Below, one piece after another: positions 61,681 through 64,000 of a stretch of 64,000 nt of DNA. The stretch comes from Caenorhabditis remanei. Lineage: Eukaryota > Nematoda > Chromadorea > Rhabditida > Rhabditidae. The translations under genes and the position numbers were made by a program. The stretch covers positions 10,414,587 through 10,478,586 of the forward strand of contig NC_071333.1 in NCBI RefSeq assembly GCF_010183535.1, read 5' to 3'. Within the stretch, counting starts at the first letter, position 1. Each line of letters opens with the position of its first letter. The notes under the pieces are model-generated. The model searched no databases. It saw only the letters and a list, made by a program, of their open reading frames with translations, and was not told the origin of the DNA.

Positions 61681-63123
61681 TGCGCAACCTGAAAATAGAT
61701 GTTGTGTAAAATATAATCAAACGCGCGGTTTTATCCACCAGTAGCTAGAATACTCTTACACTAAACAGCCCCTGGAAAACTCCGCACTTTTGCCACCTCC
61801 ACATGCGGTAAGCCCCATTTCCCATTCTGAATTTTCAACCGAAAAATGAAATAACTTACATTAAACGCATAGAACGTGCAGAAAATTGTTCGCCATTAGC
61901 TGTCTCCAATCTGAAAATGTATTAATTTTATTTGAATTGGGCCTTGAAGCTCACTTTATCCGTCTGTTTTCTGGTTCGCCTTCTCCAGATGTGTCAGCAA
62001 GCTCTCTTTTGATGGTTCTGTAGTTTTGCAAGTTTTGAGAAAGACTCTTCATAAAAATTTACCTGTGGCGCTGAACTGATCGACCTGAATGATTTTGCTC
62101 CGCATTGATTTCTTCTTTGATTGCAACCGAACGCGTGTTGCAAGTTGAACTATTGTTTCTCGCATTACTGAAGAAAATAAAACTGGAAATTCTTTACTCT
62201 ATTCTTGTTCTATATCAACTTACTAGCGAGAAGATCTGGCCGTCCCATGTACGACGCTGTGGACGCTCTGTTCTGATGGATCCAGTAGGATTTTGAGAGA
62301 CGACTCATACCTGGAAATCAATTAAAAATAGATTGAAAGAAGTTTTATGAAATATTCACTTTCGAGGTAGAATATCAATCTTGATGAATGGGGAAACAAA
62401 ATTTTGAAGAGTGGTTCCAACTCCTAGCAATCGAGAAGGATCAACGATGGTTTTAAACTGAAAATAGATTCAAACCGATAATAATGAAGTACTTCAAGAT
62501 AACCTACCATCTTAACTACTGGACACGTTTTCATGGACGTTTTATTGTTTTCTGGAGGCGGAATATCTTCTACAACGAACGTCTCCTTTTTTGACTCTAG
62601 CAAGCGTGAAGTCCAATTTTTCACTTGTTTGGGAACAAGACTTTCAGTTACACCTCGTTTTCCTTTTTTGATAGCAGTCTCTAAATCGTTCCTTCCAAGG
62701 AAGCACAAGGTCTGAAAATTAGTGCTAAAGCTGAAAAGCGGAGCTAGTAGATGAAAAACTTACTGTATATAGATCGTAATGAGGACACGCTTTTTGAAAT
62801 TTATCCACATCTTCTTCGGTTGTACGGGTCTCTTTTTCGGACCAAATGAATTGATCTCGATCTGGAGAAAGCGATCTCGACGACGGTTTTTTATAACTCG
62901 GGATTAATCTGAATTTGGATTATAATGCTATTCATCTATTGATCGAGTTATCGAACAAAACTAGTTTAGATTTTGAACTCATCCAAACGAGTTGATGAGA
63001 TCTAAACTAGTTCCGTGTCAATTCAGAAACTTACACTTCTTGACTTTTGAAGTATTTCAGAGATCTCTTTTTTTTCTTTGTATCGCTCAAGTATCTGGTT
63101 GTAGTTTCATCAACGTTTGCCAT
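61133..63123 (-). CDS. Unrecognised nuclear-type protein with SUMO-motif-rich repeats
   Basis: Nine exons (63035-63123, 62764-62908, 62508-62711, 62360-62457, 62224-62310, 62063-62167, 61955-62017, 61860-61910, 61133-61688) sum to 1,398 nt, or 465 aa. The N-terminal half is charged and lysine-rich (TKKKRSLKYF, SLSPDRDQF) with a conserved-looking stretch FKTIVDPSRLLGVGTTLQNF. From about residue 215 the consensus psi-K-x-E for SUMO attachment recurs: IKEE, IKRE, IKLE, LKTE, IKTE several times, IKQE. The last exon holds three imperfect repeats of about 60 aa, each with IKTE..VEE, PQEP and GPSSSR-HGPYSLR-like parts. Inference: a nuclear scaffold or regulator modified by SUMO at many sites. Skipping a possible exon near 61760-61834 is required by phase. 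Function not recognised. Confidence 0.65.
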
Positions 63124-64000
63124 TTCCCAAGTTTGTCAATCTCTTCTGAAAATAAATTATTTAAGGAACACGTACTTAAAAAGTAGTTAAAAACGTAAGA
63201 ATCGTATGAGAACATGTAGTTGAGACAGACATCAATAGGTTGGTTATTTCTTCTTTCTTTCACGTCTTCTTGTAGAAAGTCTGAGACAAGCATTATAAGA
63301 AGAAAATTACGGGAAATGAGGAGGAAGAGATACAAGAAGATAGAGAAACGCTGCAGACCGATAAAGAGTGCGCTATACATTAAGACGCAGGCGTAACACT
63401 AGATCTCCTTTCGACTGAGAAGACAACGTCGAGTGGTGGCAGGCTGGTGACCCTTTGTCCAGTTGGCCTAAGCTGATATATTGGGTTGTGCAGTCTGCTC
63501 ACATGAAATGAGACATTTGCGCGACGGAGACTCAGAAGTATTGTTCGAAGGAGTTTAATAATTGCTACATAAAAAAGCGGCGATTGAAATTTTCCCGACG
63601 TGAGATTCATGAAAAATAGAGATATCACCTGATTATCTCGAGCGCAGAAGAACAAAAATTATTAGGCTAATCCTGCAATAAAAAAGGTAGCACCTACAAA
63701 AAAAATGATAAAAACCTGGCTAATCCTATCCCAACACATTAATATTTGATGGATTCTCTGAAGAAACGCGAAGAAAATCACGAATTCGCACGAGTAAATG
63801 AGTGTTAAAGTGGATACGCACGAGGATACACACCTATCAAACTGAAATTCAAACCGCTTTGCGCCGTGGTGAGACCCGCTCATCAGTGAACGCTTCGCCT
63901 CGTGGTGCGACGCGGTCAGAGAGAGAGAAGAGAGAGCTGTATAAAGCGTCCTGTATGCAAATGCGCCCCACACAACACACTGTCGTTTTTATCGCTAGCT
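63124..64000. other. Promoter region and window edge
   Basis: 5' region of the SUMO-motif gene, then non-coding DNA. Near 63860-63915 two imperfect copies of a CGCC(G/T)TGGTG(A/C)GACSCG-like block lie beside a GA-rich run. Three minus-strand open frames of 91-103 codons abut one another but lack splice signals or recognisable content. Confidence 0.4.

Noticed and set aside
61760..61834. Extra exon of the SUMO-motif gene (starting MGNGAYRMWRWQK)
   Set aside because: Neither of its possible donors restores the phase needed by the next exon; skipping it joins the flanking exons perfectly.
62959..63012. Inverted repeat with 13-bp arms (AACTAGTTTAGAT)
   Set aside because: A short hairpin inside an intron. 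No transposon ends, target duplication or small-RNA features.

Overview
This window is nematode nuclear DNA, almost certainly Caenorhabditis elegans chromosome X or a very close relative. Introns are short (about 45-60 bp) and AT-rich with TTTCAG acceptors and GTAAGT/GTGAGT donors. AATAAA sites follow many stop codons, and several start codons sit just downstream of an acceptor, as in SL trans-splicing. The gene order (RalGEF, giant vWA/EGF/lectin genes, NAA50, alpha-tubulin, three secreted fatty-acid-binding proteins, heparan 6-O-endosulfatase) matches what I recall of cosmids F28B4, F40F4 and K09C4. Symbols rest on that memory and on family resemblance. All gene models were spliced by hand. 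I summed exon lengths for every multi-exon model kept as a gene and each total is a multiple of three. Single exon borders may still be off by a base.

Layout. 1.5-2.7 kb (-): small Cys-rich single-pass membrane protein. 3.5-14.2 kb (-): rgl-1, a Ral guanine-nucleotide exchange factor with several possible first exons. 15.6-35.8 kb (-): a tandem family of secreted von Willebrand A proteins, made of a 226-aa one-domain gene, a decayed copy, a 468-aa two-domain gene and two paralogous giants of about 2,200 aa; the outer giant is probably irg-7. 36.4-37.5 kb (-): NAA50-type N-terminal acetyltransferase. 39.2-41.5 kb (-): a secreted Q/N-rich precursor that ends, after a furin-like RQKR site, in a cystine-knot domain resembling interleukin-17. 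43.4-45.7 kb (+): alpha-tubulin, probably tba-9. 46.6-51.1 kb (+): three secreted FABPs (lbp-3, lbp-1, lbp-2) plus a divergent fourth member. 52.5-53.9 kb (+): about seven-pass membrane protein. 54.1-57.0 kb (-): sul-1. 57.5-63.1 kb (-): three unrecognised genes, one carrying a dense array of SUMO-acceptor-like motifs.

Themes. The 15.6-35.8 kb cluster codes for secreted adhesive or recognition proteins. Its promoters carry GATA sites of the ELT-2 type, and the two giants share a composite AGATAAGA/TGCCACG element, which fits intestinal and immune expression. The Q/N-rich cytokine-like precursor lies close by but has a different architecture. The lbp cluster supplies secreted lipid carriers; lbp-1, lbp-2 and the seven-pass gene share a GGGCGGAG box just upstream. 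The most novel candidates are the IL-17-like precursor, the mosaic (gene-converted) vWA gene, the fourth FABP-like gene and the SUMO-motif protein.
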